DNA of 64,000 nucleotides from Selaginella tamariscina. Taxonomy: Eukaryota > Streptophyta > Lycopodiopsida > Selaginellales > Selaginellaceae. Positions 13,381-24,959 of the stretch are shown piece by piece. Position 1 is the first letter of the stretch; the number at the start of each line of letters is the position of its first letter. The stretch is taken from NCBI GenBank assembly GCA_003024785.1, contig PUQB01000006.1, positions 259,258-323,257 of the forward strand. The letters are read 5' to 3'. A model generated the notes under the pieces. That model ran no database searches and was not told the DNA's origin. It was given only the letters and a program-made list of their open reading frames with translations. Made by a program: the position numbers and the translations under genes.

Positions 13381-13791
13381 TTCGTATGTTTCCATTACTT
13401 GTACTCTACTTAGATATTAAAGAGATCATTCACATTATCTTCTTAATTCATTATTTAAATCTTCTTATACATACGCAATGTGTGTGCATGGTGTGTAGGT
13501 TGTGTTTATTTAATTTTGATAGAATGTGTATCGCTCCATATATATGGAGATGTCTATCTTCACTTACTTCATAAGCATATTTTTACATGCATTGTGTAAT
13601 GACATGTCTATAGTCGTTTAAGAAGTTAACTTTATCATGGATATTTGATAAATTATTTGTATTTTTTAAACATTTTACATAAATACTTTCCATATTTTCA
13701 GCAAAGAAAAATTCTGGTCGAGGAAGCCTAAAGTGTGTTTAACCCTTTCAACTCATGGTTATCAATAATTATAGATTATCATGTGTGTGCA

Positions 13792-13796
13792 TAGTG
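13792..13796. other. Left target-site duplication TAGTG
   Basis: TAGTG immediately precedes the TGTCATAG start of the LTR element. The same five bases follow its TGACA end at 18554-18558. Confidence 0.85.
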
Positions 13797-14866
13797 TGTC
13801 ATAGTTTTTATTATGACTCGACCTTTTACTTTGGAGGTTGATTGTTATTACCTACTATATTATGTTAATAAACCCTAGATGTAGTGAGAAATAGCCCCGC
13901 TTAGTGCACTTACGTGTTTAGGGGTAGTCCGGCCGGTTATCTTTAAATGTTGCGAGAAACTCTAAACGAAGGTAACACTTACTTTCTAGAAAATCCACCC
14001 TCGATTTTGATGTCCTAGTAAGATGAGTTTGGCATGTTAAATAGGGTTAGGAACACCCCTAGGGTTGACCTAACCCTAGGGTTGCCCTAACCCACGCTCT
14101 AAAACCCCCACCTCCTTAGGGGTTAGTGTGCAAACTTCCGTGCCAGCCCACTTACACATATAGGAAAAGAGCGGGGGGGCTCCGTCACATAAATAAGGTA
14201 GAGTATGTAGTAGGAGAGCTCATGGGTTCATGATTGAGTTCGTTGCTCTTTTGCTAGTGCAAGCTTCAGCTTGTGTCATTAAGGTACAACTCTTTGTTGT
14301 GCCGCCCTAACTTTCAAATGGCACGGGTACATCCCACCTTCGGGGTAACTTACCCTTAACGTTGGTGAATTCATGCTTGGAAGGTCTTATCAGAATGCAC
14401 ATTCCAAGAGGCAGAGGTTGAGGCTTGTTTCTAGCCTCCTCCTCCACGTCAAGTTAAGAGTAACACTCACAACCAAGCAAGGCACGTTCGTGTCCTTGTC
14501 CAACTGTGGTCGTGGGTTCTTGATTGACAGGGTTTCCTTACCAAGTCCTGAGGGATAATTGAGGGGTTCTAGAGTTGGCATTTAGGAGCCACATTTGTGG
14601 CACTTGGTGAATCTTAGGGCTATGGCAAATAACCCACGTGGAAGGCATGTCACATGGAGATGTGACACTTGGCTAAATGTCACACGATACAACACCTGAG
14701 GCATACCCTTTAGGGTTTGTGTCATGGGCTTTGTCGCCAAGGGGTTGGATACTCTAGCAAACAGACATGCTTGTGCTCACACTAGGGTGCTAAGCCTTGG
14801 GCATTTGCTCAAGGGAGGTTAGGTCTCGTCACTAGGTGTGCTTAGGCACACTTGGTTAGGGGAGTA
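13797..14866 (+). repeat. 5' LTR (3' part missing)
   Basis: Aligns with 16900-17946 at high identity, including the CCCTAGGGTTGACCTAACCC block and the terminal AGGCACACTTGG. Alignment stops at GGGAGT. It has a 7-base G tract near 14172 where the other LTR has about 13, and small indels throughout, so the LTRs have diverged for some time. Confidence 0.85.
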
Positions 14867-16899
14867 TGTATCACCTCATTTGTTGAGATATTCATATTCT
14901 AGATTTTGGAAGTATTTGTGACAATCTTTTCAAGATTGGTTATAAATGATTTGTCAAAGTATGGTATGATATCTCCTTAATATTAAGTTTGGAGTGCTCA
15001 ATATTGGAACTTAGTTATGATCACATGAGGTGGACATAATCATAAAATATAAAAGACTCAAGCAGACCTAAGTTCGACACTTTGATAAGGCACTACCTTA
15101 GTGTTATAACTTGAAATGTGTTTTCAAGTTAGTTGTGAAATGAAGTATTTTTCAATACGGTGTTTAAAGAGCAATGTGGTGCTTTGTGAATTACTAGGTG
15201 TTTAATGGATAATGTATCTTAGTTCAACGTGTTGAATTAAATATCTTATTCATTTTTGGGGAGATCTGCTGAATTATAAGACATAACTAAAACATGAAGT
15301 TGATATAACACTTTAGTGTTATGATAACATTTATGTGGAAGTTGATATCTTATTAAATCAGTTAGATGAACCAGACACTAGTTCGTGATTCTTCTTAATC
15401 TCTGAACAAGTTCCTTGGAATACTGTCATAACATTATATTTCCATCTCAAAACTGAAGTCCAATTCATGTAAATTAAGACTATGTCTATATTATAATTAT
15501 AGCATTTCAATAAATTGATATAATTGTAAGATTATATCCGCTAGTATAACAACTAGTTGGTAAGCTTAGGATTTGAACGTTAAAACGATCATTATCCATT
15601 CGAGAGTATCAATATCGAAATTGCAATTGTTTATAGAATAAGAATTAGTTTAAAAATGTTTATCAAAACACTAATTGCTCTAATAGTGGAAATAATATAC
15701 TTCGTATAATGTTGAGAAAGATTTACGTAATCAGTTTAAAACTTGGAAATGAATATATATTGCAAAGGCATGCAGTATTATGAGTTCAGGAGACTCTTAT
15801 TGTAGAAACTAAGTTTTAAAATTTGGTATTTTGAACTTAATGAGATAAAGAGTTAGTAATTATTGAATAGCATTTAGCATGATGTGCTCTTTAGGGAATG
15901 AGTACAATGAGAGTGACAATTAAGAGACATGTTATTTAAAGGTTGTCGATTGAGGCACTAGACATGAGTTGAATTTTCTGGTTTCCACATTGGTTTGTAA
16001 GAAAAGTATGTTAACTTATCTAGTCCCTGAGTTAGTCGGTGTTATAAAAGAGTACAAAGTCGGTTGTGAAAAGTGAATATTAGTGTTATTACACTTGGTA
16101 GTAGATTTGACTTGAATTTAATTCCTATTGAGAATGAAGTTATGTTTAATTTCTAGTTAGCATGACCTTGTTGTATACATATGTACAGCCATGCGCCTCT
16201 GTGATCGCCTCTGGCCAGATTGACATGTCTACGAAGAATAGGGTCTTGAGAGAAGTACTCTAGCATCGAAAAAGAGCTTGATTCCGATAAAAGTCTCATA
16301 CTTAGTCTGGTGTAACTATATACTAATAGTAGCAGACCCTTATGAAAAGGGGTAATGAAAACACCGAGGATGTAGAAATGTAAAGTTATAATATTGTAAC
16401 ATGTGGAGATGTAAGACCATTGGAAAATCAAAGAAATGCGAAGGTGTTTGGTCAAGCATTTGAGAAGTGCTTGTTGTGCGCTAGATGACAGAGGTCGTCA
16501 ACAGCGTTTGATATTAAAGAATAAAGCAAGTCTTTATTCTTATTAACCAAGGGGCCGGCAACAACACTAACTAGAGGCCTCCAATATAAATTCTAATTAA
16601 GTAAAAGAAATTAACTAGTGTTGTGTGCATCGGGTGACAGACTTTGTAGACGTGCAAAAAGTTTCCAAGTGACTTCATGTCACAGGTGGTGCCTCCAATA
16701 GCTGGGTTTACGACTCAGTGAACGACGGTTTTGAAGTACTTGGTTTCGCGTAATGCAAGGTGGATAATACAACTTATGTGAACTTTTGGCTGATTTTGCA
16801 TAGAGTGATAGGTTAGTTTTGGTTAGTTTTTTCTAACATTATCTAGTCTTGGAGTTAAACGTTAACAAGGACATTGACATTTTCAAATGCGGGGAGTGG
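14867..16899. other. Interior of the LTR element
   Basis: AT-rich DNA without a recognised protein. The open frame at 16153-16455 on the minus strand has no recognisable domain and is opposite to the element's orientation. The last bases form the polypurine tract. Confidence 0.6.
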
Positions 16900-18553
16900 T
16901 GTCATAGTTTTTACTATGACTCGACCCTTTACTTTGGAGGTTGATTATTATTATACTGTACTATGTTGATAAACCCTAGATGTAGTGAGAAAAGCAGCCC
17001 CACTTAGTGCATTAGGTGGTTTAGGGTAGTCGGCCGGCTATCTTTAAATGTCGCGAGAAACTTAAGCGAAGGTAGCACTTACCTTCTAGAAAACCCACCC
17101 CCGATTTTGACGTCCTAGTAAGATGAGTTTGGCATGTTAAATAGGGTTAGGAACACCCCTAGGGTTGACCTAACCCTAGGGTTGCCCTAACCCATGCCCT
17201 AAAACCCCCACCCCCTTAGGGGTTAGTGTGCAAACTTCCGTGCCAGCCCACTTACACATATAGGAAAAGGGGGGGGGGGGGGCGGTCCGTCACATAAATA
17301 AGGTAGAGTATGTAGTAGGAGAGCTCCTGGGTTCATGACTGAGTTCGTTGCTCTTTTGCCAGTGCAAGCTTCAGCTTGTGTTGTTAAGGTACAACCCTTT
17401 GTTGTGCCGCCCTAACTTCCAAATGACAGGGGTATGTCCCACCTTCGGGGTAGCTTACCCTTAATGTTACCGAATCCATGCTTGGAAGGTCTTGTCGGAA
17501 TGCACGTTCCAAGAGGCAAAGGTTGAGGCTTGTTTCTAGCCTCCTCCTTCACGTCAAGACTCACAACCAAGCAGGGCACATTCATGTCCTTGTCCAACTG
17601 TGGTTGTGGTTCTTGATTGAGTCTTGAGGAATAATTGAGGGGTTGTAGAGTTGGCATTTAAGAGCCACATTTGTGGCACTTAGTGCAACTCTTGAATCTT
17701 AGGGCTATGTCATGATAGCCCACGTGGAAGGCAGTGTCACATGGAGATGTGACACTTGGCTAAACATCACATGATACAATGCCTAAGGCATGCCCTTTGT
17801 GTGTCATGGACTTGTCACAAAGGGGTTGGATACTTTAGCAAACAGACATGCTTGTGCTTGCACTAAGGTGCTAAGCCTTGGGCATTTGCTCAAGAAATGT
17901 TAGGTCTTGTAACTAGGTGTGCTTAGGCACACTTGGCTAGGGGAGTGTTCTTCTTGGAATCCAGGAATTGAACAACCTAAGCTTGTCAACAAGAGCCTTG
18001 TTGTGAAGCACTCGCAAGGTCATGTACTTAGGGTTTTCCAAACCTAGCCTTAGGGAGTTTGCTTAGTAGAACACTCATGTCCACCTACGGCGCACACTTG
18101 TGTCCTCATTAAGTACTAGCCCTAGGTCTAGGGTATGACTTAGCCACTCAAACCCTTAAGGGTTAATTGTGGTTCAGGGTACCCCTTGTCGCCCTAAAGG
18201 GGTTGTACTCCCGAATGAGGATGATTTCTCAAGGGGTAAGTGACGATGCCTTAGCTATGTCACGGGGGTATGTGTAAGACACATCTTCTTTGTGGGGTTA
18301 GGGCATGAGCCTGTTTATGCCTACTAGGATAGAATCCTAGAGTCTACTCGGGATATCCTCTAGGGTTTGGGAGATGGTCATTCTAGGGGACTTAAGGTAG
18401 GATTCTAAGTCTTATGTTTAACTAGGCATATGAGTTACACTCTTGGGGTCATCTTGGAAGACTTAGCATTGCTCACACAGGGAATTGACGCCAGAAGGCC
18501 ACTTGGCAGCCACGTGTTGCCATGTGTTAACCCTTCGGGTTAAAACTCTGACA
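16900..18553 (+). repeat. 3' LTR (complete)
   Basis: Bounded by TGTCATAG at 16900 and TGACA at 18549-18553. It is the only full copy of the LTR here, 1654 bp. It carries a poly-G run near 17269-17281, and its final 590 bp have no counterpart in the upstream LTR. Confidence 0.85.
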
Positions 18554-18558
18554 TAGTG

Positions 18559-19385
18559 TATCTAATGTACACATGTATACATTGTATCATATGTTATGCT
18601 TGTTATTCTTAATTATTATTACTATTATTTACTGCAGTAAGCAGTGGCATATGGAGAGAGAGAGTAGTACTTTACCATTGGTATGCTCTACAAGTCCTAC
18701 TTTTATGTTAAATTTCATTAGCAATGCTATTAATAAGCCCAACGTGTGGAATAAACACGTCCACTTAGTACACTTAGATATTAAGTGATAATTCAATTAT
18801 GTGTTATTAAGTATTTATAAAAACTTCTAAGTAAAGTTAACACTGCAATTTAGAAAACTCTTACCTTTGTTTTTTGTGTGTTTTAATTAGGTTAATGGTT
18901 AGTTCCAACGAGTTCAACACGTTAAATATGTTTAAAAATACCCATAACTTTGACATCTTAGGGTTTAGGAGTCAAGTGAGATGGATGTGCCTCATCCGAA
19001 AACCCTGGTTGGCCAAGCTCCTGGTTACTGAGATATAACCTCTCGTGAAAGGAAGGTACCACAAACAGTCTAGATAATCACCGCACACATATCTCTTATA
19101 AGAACACATCATCCCAAAGTAACCAGATCATGCTACTCTCAACTCTTAGATGGCCCATAAAGGTCGCCCTTAGGTCATATGAAGTGTGCCATCTGCTCTT
19201 CAGATGCTCCGGTCTATGGTCTTGTCCCAACATGCCCTTTTACCCTTTTCCTATAACATCTTGGCATTGTAAACCTTGGTCTCTTGTGGTTGTCCATGGT
19301 ACCGGGCGAAAACTTCAAGGAACTCCAATGAGTTCAAAGCTGCAAGTGTGTGTGTGTGTGTGGCATGTGCAGGTCTAGCTAGTGA
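18559..19385. other. Intergenic DNA, possible transposon scraps
   Basis: No gene was recognised. The GC-richer stretch 18960-19330 has open frames on both strands but no motif I can name. It ends in GTGTGTGGCATGTGCAG, an intron-like acceptor directly before a PPR fragment. Confidence 0.45.
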
Positions 19386-19560
19386 GAGAGATGCAGAGAA
19401 GCATAATCTCCGGAGAAAGGAAAAGCCATTCACCACGGACTGATGCAACTGTAGAAAGTACATTGTTGGACATGTATGCAAAGTGCGGGAGCATGCAACA
19501 TGTCTACGAAGTCTTCGACGGGATGATATGTAAGAATGTTGTTACTGGACTTGTCTCATT
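19386..19560 (+). pseudogene. PPR protein fragment
   Basis: After a GT-rich tract ending TGTGCAG, the frame reads ISGERKSHSPRTDATVESTL followed by LDMYAKCGSMQHVYEVFDGM and ICKNVVTGL. This is about one and a half repeats of a PLS-class pentatricopeptide protein (family consensus LVDMYAKCGS...A..VFD.M..KNVV.W). The conserved W of the S repeat is replaced and the frame then runs out. It is a short remnant. Confidence 0.65.
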
Positions 19561-19774
19561 TTGGGGTCTAGAGCTCCAGATTTTAATATATTTGTATTTG
19601 CAATATTTTAGAATGTTATAATTATTGTAATGCAAAGTTATGTATGGAGATGTTGATTTTTTCTTTACATAGTAAATTATTCTGTGTCTGCTAGATTGAG
19701 TCAATGATGGTAGTTATTAAAATAATATACTAAAATAAATAAGATTACATTGTTTACTATTAAAGAAATAAGGT

Positions 19775-21205
19775 AATGCTTGTTCGAAGAAGATACGCGA
19801 GTAACGTATTAAGACTGTTCATGGCGGTAGGTGGGAAGGGTTATAGGAGACCAACCTAGTATACAGCCAACGGTGCTTGGTAATGGGATAGCATACATGG
19901 GAAACCCCCGGCGTACACCTGCTTGAAGGAAACAAGGTTTCCCCAAGCATAACACTTGAATCTCAGAAGGCTCCTGTCCTCCTCTAACAGATTCAACTCA
20001 TCACACGTCACAGAGACGTACACAGACAGCTTGCCCTCACTGTCCCTTGTCCAAATCATAAACTTATCGATCTCCTCCAGATTCCACACTGCACTTGCTA
20101 GATATACTTGACCCTTGTAAGTCCACATGTAAGTATTTTCACAGGACCACTCGTACGCACGCCGTACAAATTGAAGTGCCAGGCATCTCCGTACACAGTC
20201 ACATGCCTGCAGTTGTCGTGGAAACAGGTGGGAGAGGATCCCATCGAGGACCAGCGGTTTGTAAGAGAGCAGTAGACGTGGGAAAAGGATGTGCCCGTGA
20301 CTGTATCTTTGTCTGTTGAGCCGGAAAGCACAGTGGTACTGGGAATTCTTCCAGAACTTGTGTAGCGGTGGCAGCCTGACCCATCTCCTCCGTGAGGGGG
20401 TTACCCACCACGAGGTGCTTGTATCCTCTCTCACAGAGTTCACATTTCTCTTCCTCATTGTGCCTGGACCACACCGTCTGATGGCAATGCCCAGGAGCGC
20501 ACACGAGGTTGCCAGGGCGCTCGAGTAGTGCCTGTATACTGGAACTTCGAGAGGGAACTTGATAACATCAAAGGAAGGATACCATAAGCTCCATTCGGTG
20601 GGCCGCCTCCTTCCACTCCACTTGACACTCAGGAGAGCCCAACAATTTGACTGTGCCACAGTTTCCTCTCGGACTGCCAAGTGCCACAGTTTCTGGAAGT
20701 AGGATGACCTAATCAATGCCTGCCATGACTTGGAAACTTGTGTGACAGTCCTTGCGTTTAGGAAGTCTCTATCACTCTCCAAATCTACAAATCCCGCTGC
20801 CTCTTTCGTCAATTAAACTATGTATGACTAAACCCTAAACAATTATTTGACATATAGTCTGCCTAGTATATGTTTGTATTTGCATTAAAACAATATACTA
20901 AAATACATATAGTATAGAAATAATAGTCTTATAAGAGACTTATACCTTTTTCACCATTACAAAAGTGGAGAATTAAATATTTTAAATTATTAAAAATAAA
21001 TGCCTATATCAGAATCTTATTCTGATCTTATAAGCAAAATTTAAATATAATGAAAATCTTTTTTAAAACTTTAAACATTATGTGTTTACAATTATTATGT
21101 GTTTTCATGACTCCCATAAATGCATTTAAATTATTAATTTATTTGATGCTCCTACTTATTTGGGCATATCAAATGCTAATTTATTGTTGTAATCCATAAA
21201 AGCTT
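19775..21205. repeat. Segmental duplication, copy 2 (direct part)
   Basis: Matches 5985-8337 with internal deletions. The F-box gene is about 300 bp shorter, and the roughly 660 bp corresponding to 7290-7955 is gone. Similarity ends exactly at AAGCTT (21200-21205), where copy 1 continues AGTAAAAAC. That continuation is found reversed at 28366. Confidence 0.85.
19856..20812 (-). pseudogene. F-box protein pseudogene, copy 2
   Basis: Derived from the same gene as the copy at 6030-7294. Most of the F-box is deleted: ESDRDF joins straight to LNARTVTQVSKSW. Further small deletions remove pieces of the middle, and several frame changes follow, giving alternating frames such as GTSFSHVYCSLTNRW against PRLLLSYKP. 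The C-terminal block (YEWSCENTYMWTYKGQVYLA and onward) is well kept. It lacks the SKP1-binding surface, so any product would not work as an F-box protein. It does keep the base that is missing from copy 1 at 6617-6619. Confidence 0.85.
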
Positions 21206-21512
21206 CATGCATATATTAACGTGTGTGTGTATATATTATATATATATATATACAGACGTGTGTATGCAAGCATAGTATCTGTACTGAATGAATATATGGG
21301 TGTCCGTGACATTATACACACAAAATGTGCATTTATTTATATATGTACGTATGCAAGTATATAGCGCATGCATACATAAAGATACACATACATATTAAGC
21401 ATATATATGCAGAAAGAGCAGTGCTTGAATGAGTATCTTCATGTAAAGAAAGGGCAATGCTCAACTTACGAGCTACACACACACACACACACACAGAGGT
21501 ATGTACATGTAC

Positions 21513-21830
21513 GCAGTTCAGCAGCCTTAGCCAAAAAGTTCAATTCAGGCTCTTCATCCAGCTGAAGCATGATAAGCTCTGAAGCGGTCTCATAACACGT
21601 TTGACTGTGTGTGTGTGTGTGTGTGTGTGTTGTGCGTGTGATGGTACATAGCATCTTCTACGTAGCCTGGATATATTCTAAATAACACACGTATAAACAT
21701 CCAAATGGAGATATAAACACACACACACACACACAACACGTACACACATCAGATACCTGCCATCATTATTGAGAATAACGGATACGCTTAATGCACAGCA
21801 TTCTGAGAATATACCTTGTGCAAAAGAACA
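21513..21830 (-). pseudogene. RNR1-like ribonuclease II, upstream exons stranded by the inversion
   Basis: Two exons of an organellar RNase II/R (RNB domain) protein like Arabidopsis RNR1, which trims 3' ends of chloroplast and mitochondrial RNA. The exon at 21513-21604 reads TCYETASELIMLQLDEEPEL then NFLAKAAEL, with acceptor CACAG and donor GC|GTACATG. The exon ending at 21757 reads ECCALSVSVILNNDG, with donor CAG|GTATCT. In the family these two blocks (AVSVSVVLRSDG, then a YESASELL..LEEE.EL segment) precede the SEMMILCGE block, which here lies at 28367 on the other strand. The residues normally between the two exons are not clearly found. Upstream exons may lie in 21900-23100, but I could not assign them. 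Confidence 0.75.
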
Positions 21831-21839
21831 CTCAAGACT

Positions 21840-21840
<1 letters not shown>

Positions 21841-21875
<35 letters not shown>

Positions 21876-22369
21876 GTTAGAAAGGATTCCTTTAGCCATT
21901 CTTCATTGTTACAACATATCTGACCAAGAACCCGTTAAACAATGATACACATACACACACACACACAGAGTACATATCTATCTATCTATCTATCTATCTA
22001 TACACACACACACACACACACACATAATATACACATATATACCTTGGTTGTAAGATCTTGCTAAGTTCCAACCACATCAACCCTTTCCCCTTGTAGTGTT
22101 TTGCCATCGAACACACAATGTGGCTCGAAGTAAATATAAACCTGTCATTCGGTAATAGTTAACACCACGTGTGTGTGTTAAACCATTTTATGTTAAACAC
22201 TCAATATAATGACATGCCAGGTAATGTAATATAATATTCTGTTTATGTTAAATTAGATATACATCAAACAATGCAACTAACTTATAAATTAATATATAAT
22301 TTATATACTTTAATGATTAATAATTAATTTTATGTATTTATAAACTTCATTCAAAAGCACGTCCTGTGT

Positions 22370-22443
<74 letters not shown>
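21841..22443. repeat. Cluster of microsatellites: (GT)(GA), (TATC)n, (CA)n, (CT)n(CA)n
   Basis: Runs at 21841-21876 (GT then GA), 21977-22000 (TATC tetranucleotide), 22003-22023 (CA) and 22374-22443 (about 19 CT then 15 CA). They sit between possible exons, as in other introns of this window. Confidence 0.9.
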
Positions 22444-22811
22444 TTATACCCATTTTCAGGACGCTGCCAATGAGAGGGAGTAACCTTTAATGGTGGTTTA
22501 TTCTCAATAGACAATGTCGTACTCTCTCCTGGTTCCAAGTAAATAGCCTTTAAATTCATTCGTTAATTGTGTGTGCACATATATGCACTCTACGCGTGCA
22601 ACACTTGCCTGTTTGAAGAGTTTACTGAGCATTGACTGTTAGTTGCAACAACAGGAAGGTCAGGGTACATTTTAGAGAGAGGTTCTTAAGTACGTTTACG
22701 GCAAGTGATCATCTAAGCTTTAAGTTATTAACAAGCAATCCATCTGTTTAAGGTCTTCCAAACCACCAGTTAAACACAATCATATAACAGCCTATATCTA
22801 TATTACTGTAC

Positions 22812-22846
<35 letters not shown>

Positions 22847-23893
22847 GCACGCAACACACCAGTATCCTTTTGCACCGTCATACAACGGTATCCAACAACA
22901 ACGGGATCGATATGTATATAAATCGTATATACGCAATTTGTGCAGGGAAACAGTTGGCTGTGGTCATCTGTTCTGGACGCACGCACACATGTATGCTATG
23001 TTTATGTATATATATAGATACATAAAAAGATATATATATACTATACACCACACTTAACATACGTATACATTTGCGTGTGTGTGTGTGTGTATACATATTA
23101 ATCACCTCTAATACGTTAATGCCAGCTGTGGGACATTCAAACTATGTTGCTTAATCTGATCCATTTGTGTCGTGGAACTGTACTGCAGTTCTTTATTATG
23201 TGTATATTATATATAATTATGATTACATTACATTCATTACTAAACTAGTATTCTCTCTCTCTTCTCTCTCTCGGACACACGCGCGCGCGCGTACTTCTAC
23301 TTTTCCAAAGTCCCAGGCGTGTTTATGTGTTTATATATATGATAAAAAGAATAAGAATGAAAGCACGTAAAATGTGTAGACTATTTTAAAACTATAATGG
23401 TATAAGAATAAATAATATAAATTTTAAAAATGCATATATGTTTTAAACATTGTTATAGAAACTTAAGGAATGGTAAATGATTGTTATATATCATATATAC
23501 GTGTACATGTTATACATACATGTGTATATTGTGTATGCATAGACATGTTCATCATTTCAAATCATTTATAGCTTGCAGTTATGTAGACATGGTTCATAGC
23601 TTATTTAACATACAAAATTATCCTTTCTTGACATTTTTAAATTATAATAGTATAATTTAATAATTATTATGTTTCTAAAATGCTGTATTATTATATATAT
23701 TAATATTATCGTTAATGAACTTAATGCATGATGTTTAAACAAGTTTCAGTTAGTAATCACCGATTTTTACTTATATTATGATATATGAACATTCACTTCT
23801 GTTATAATATATAAACCAGCATTACTAATGAAATTTTACATTAAAAAGGATAAGAATCTTTACATATGTGCAGGACTTGTAGAGTCCCGTCTA
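22060..23893 (-). other. Possible exons of unassigned gene on the minus strand
   Basis: Short non-repetitive open stretches alternate with microsatellites. 22559-22443 reads MNLKAIYLEPGESTTLSIEN then KPPLKVTPSHWQ. 22150-22070 reads VYIYFEPHCVFDGKTLQGER. 22980-22915 reads VRPEQMTTANCFPAQIAYI. Their texture is exon-like. If the inversion is undone they lie upstream of the RNase II exons on the same strand, so they could be its N-terminal region, but I see no convincing family match. Confidence 0.3.
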
Positions 23894-24049
23894 CACACCA
23901 TGCACACACATTGCGTAAAACATATACCCGGTCACACGCGTATATATAAGAAGATTTAAATAATGAATTAAGAAGATAATGTGAATATCTCTTTAATATC
24001 TAAGTAGAGTACAAGTAATGGAAACATACGAAGACGAAAGACATATTCT

Positions 24050-24241
24050 TTTTACCTGCAGAAGTGTGGTTGTTGTTGTTGTTGCATCATCTTCTTCTTC
24101 CTGTTGGAGCTTCACCATGTCCTTTTGAATCTTCTCCGTGTATAATGCAGGTTCCATATCCGGTTTATCTCCTCAAACAACACTTCCTCTATTATATTGT
24201 CCTTGATGCTCTCAATCACGTCCTTTGATCCCTTATGAAGC
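24050..24241 (-). pseudogene. Unidentified exon fragment, copy 2
   Basis: Starts after TTGCAG and reads LHKGSKDVIESIKDNIIEEV then LFEEINRIWNL before a frame change. In the other frame it continues YTEKIQKDMVKLQQEEEDDA. It ends at CTGCAG|GTAAAA, a plausible donor absent from copy 1. It corresponds to 13181-13380. The function is unknown. Confidence 0.45.
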
Positions 24242-24325
24242 CTGCAAATACAGGAGCATTTAACACACACACACACGACACGGAATCTATAACAAGAATA
24301 TGCCTGTGTATATATCAAACAGTAG

Positions 24326-24619
24326 CTTTATATGTTTCACGCCCAATCGTCTCTCCATGTCCTTGGAGTTGTAATAACGAGTTGTGTTTGTCATATCAAT
24401 CACCAACCCGACCTGAAACACAACACTGTTCTGTGATGCTCTACATGTATAGCATTACACATATATATACCATATTTAGTCTATTGCATATAGTGTAAAT
24501 GAATGAAAAGGTTTACCTCACACCTAGCTGCACGTTGCTTGTCAATGGCTTTCTGCCAGGAGTATCTCCTTCCTGGTTCTACAACCTCGTTAAAGTGCTC
24601 CCCAAGTGGGACTTTAGAA
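24326..24619 (-). pseudogene. mRNA-capping-enzyme-like fragment, copy 2
   Basis: The exon ending at 24517 (donor GTGTGAG|GTAAAC) reads KVPLGEHFNEVVEPGRRYSW then QKAIDKQRAARCE. The exon starting at 24412 (acceptor TTTCAG) reads VGLVIDMTNTTRYYNSKDME then RRLGVKHIK. Unlike copy 1, the intron between them is complete. The match is to the N-terminal RNA 5'-triphosphatase domain of capping enzymes. The catalytic HCxxGxxR loop is absent, so the fragment cannot be active. Confidence 0.7.
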
Positions 24620-24959
24620 GGTATTTAGAACATAAGAGCTAAGTAACATGTGTGTGTGTGTAGAAGATTAAGTGAACGGGTTCGAGAGATGGTTAAGAAT
24701 CACAAATGGATGTGTGTGTGCGTGTGTAAACAGAATGTATGCCGGTACGTCGGATGGTGTGTATAAGTTATATATTGCGTGTAGATAAATGCCGAAAAGT
24801 TAAGAGCATAGTGAATCAGAGCGGTGTGTGTGATATGATAGTTGTTTCAATAACATGTATATGCATAGGAACCAACGAATATTCTAATTTATAACCTTAA
24901 CACTCATTTATACCCTTGGGGTTCATGGGTGTGGAAAGGAATTTCCGCAGATCGCCATG

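Larger units (their letters stand above)
5985..13498. repeat. Segmental duplication, copy 1
   Basis: This block matches a second copy in the window. 5985-8337 matches 19775-21205 in direct orientation. 8338-13498 matches 28366-23893 in inverted orientation. Similarity stops at ATGGTGTGTAG near 13498 (near 23893 in the copy). The block carries the F-box gene, the foldback element and the capping-enzyme-like fragments. Relative to copy 2 it is colinear and unbroken, with AAGCTTAGTAAAAAC at 8333-8347, and so is likely the ancestral arrangement. Confidence 0.85.
13797..18553 (+). mobile_element. LTR retrotransposon with no recognisable coding region
   Basis: The element starts TGTCATAG and ends CTCTGACA, so the LTR ends carry the 5-bp inverted repeat TGTCA/TGACA. 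It is flanked by the perfect duplication TAGTG. The downstream LTR is 16900-18553 (1654 bp). The upstream LTR is 13797 to about 14866 and matches only the first 1070 bp or so; its last 590 bp and the primer-binding site are missing. A purine-rich tract (GCGGGGAGTGG) sits directly before the second LTR. The 2 kb interior shows no gag or pol motif in any frame, so it is a non-autonomous (LARD-like) element or an internally deleted derivative. The plus orientation follows from the polypurine tract. Confidence 0.85.

Noticed and set aside
13499..13790. Possible continuation of the capping-enzyme-like gene
   Set aside because: Beyond 13498 the two duplication copies no longer match and no exon with family similarity is visible.
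16153..16455. 100-codon minus-strand ORF inside the LTR element
   Set aside because: Opposite to the element's orientation and no gag, pol or host domain recognised.
22371..22559. Calling a separate gene from MNLKAIYLEPGESTT
   Set aside because: Exon-like, but with no family match and only one exon. Kept as a possible exon only.
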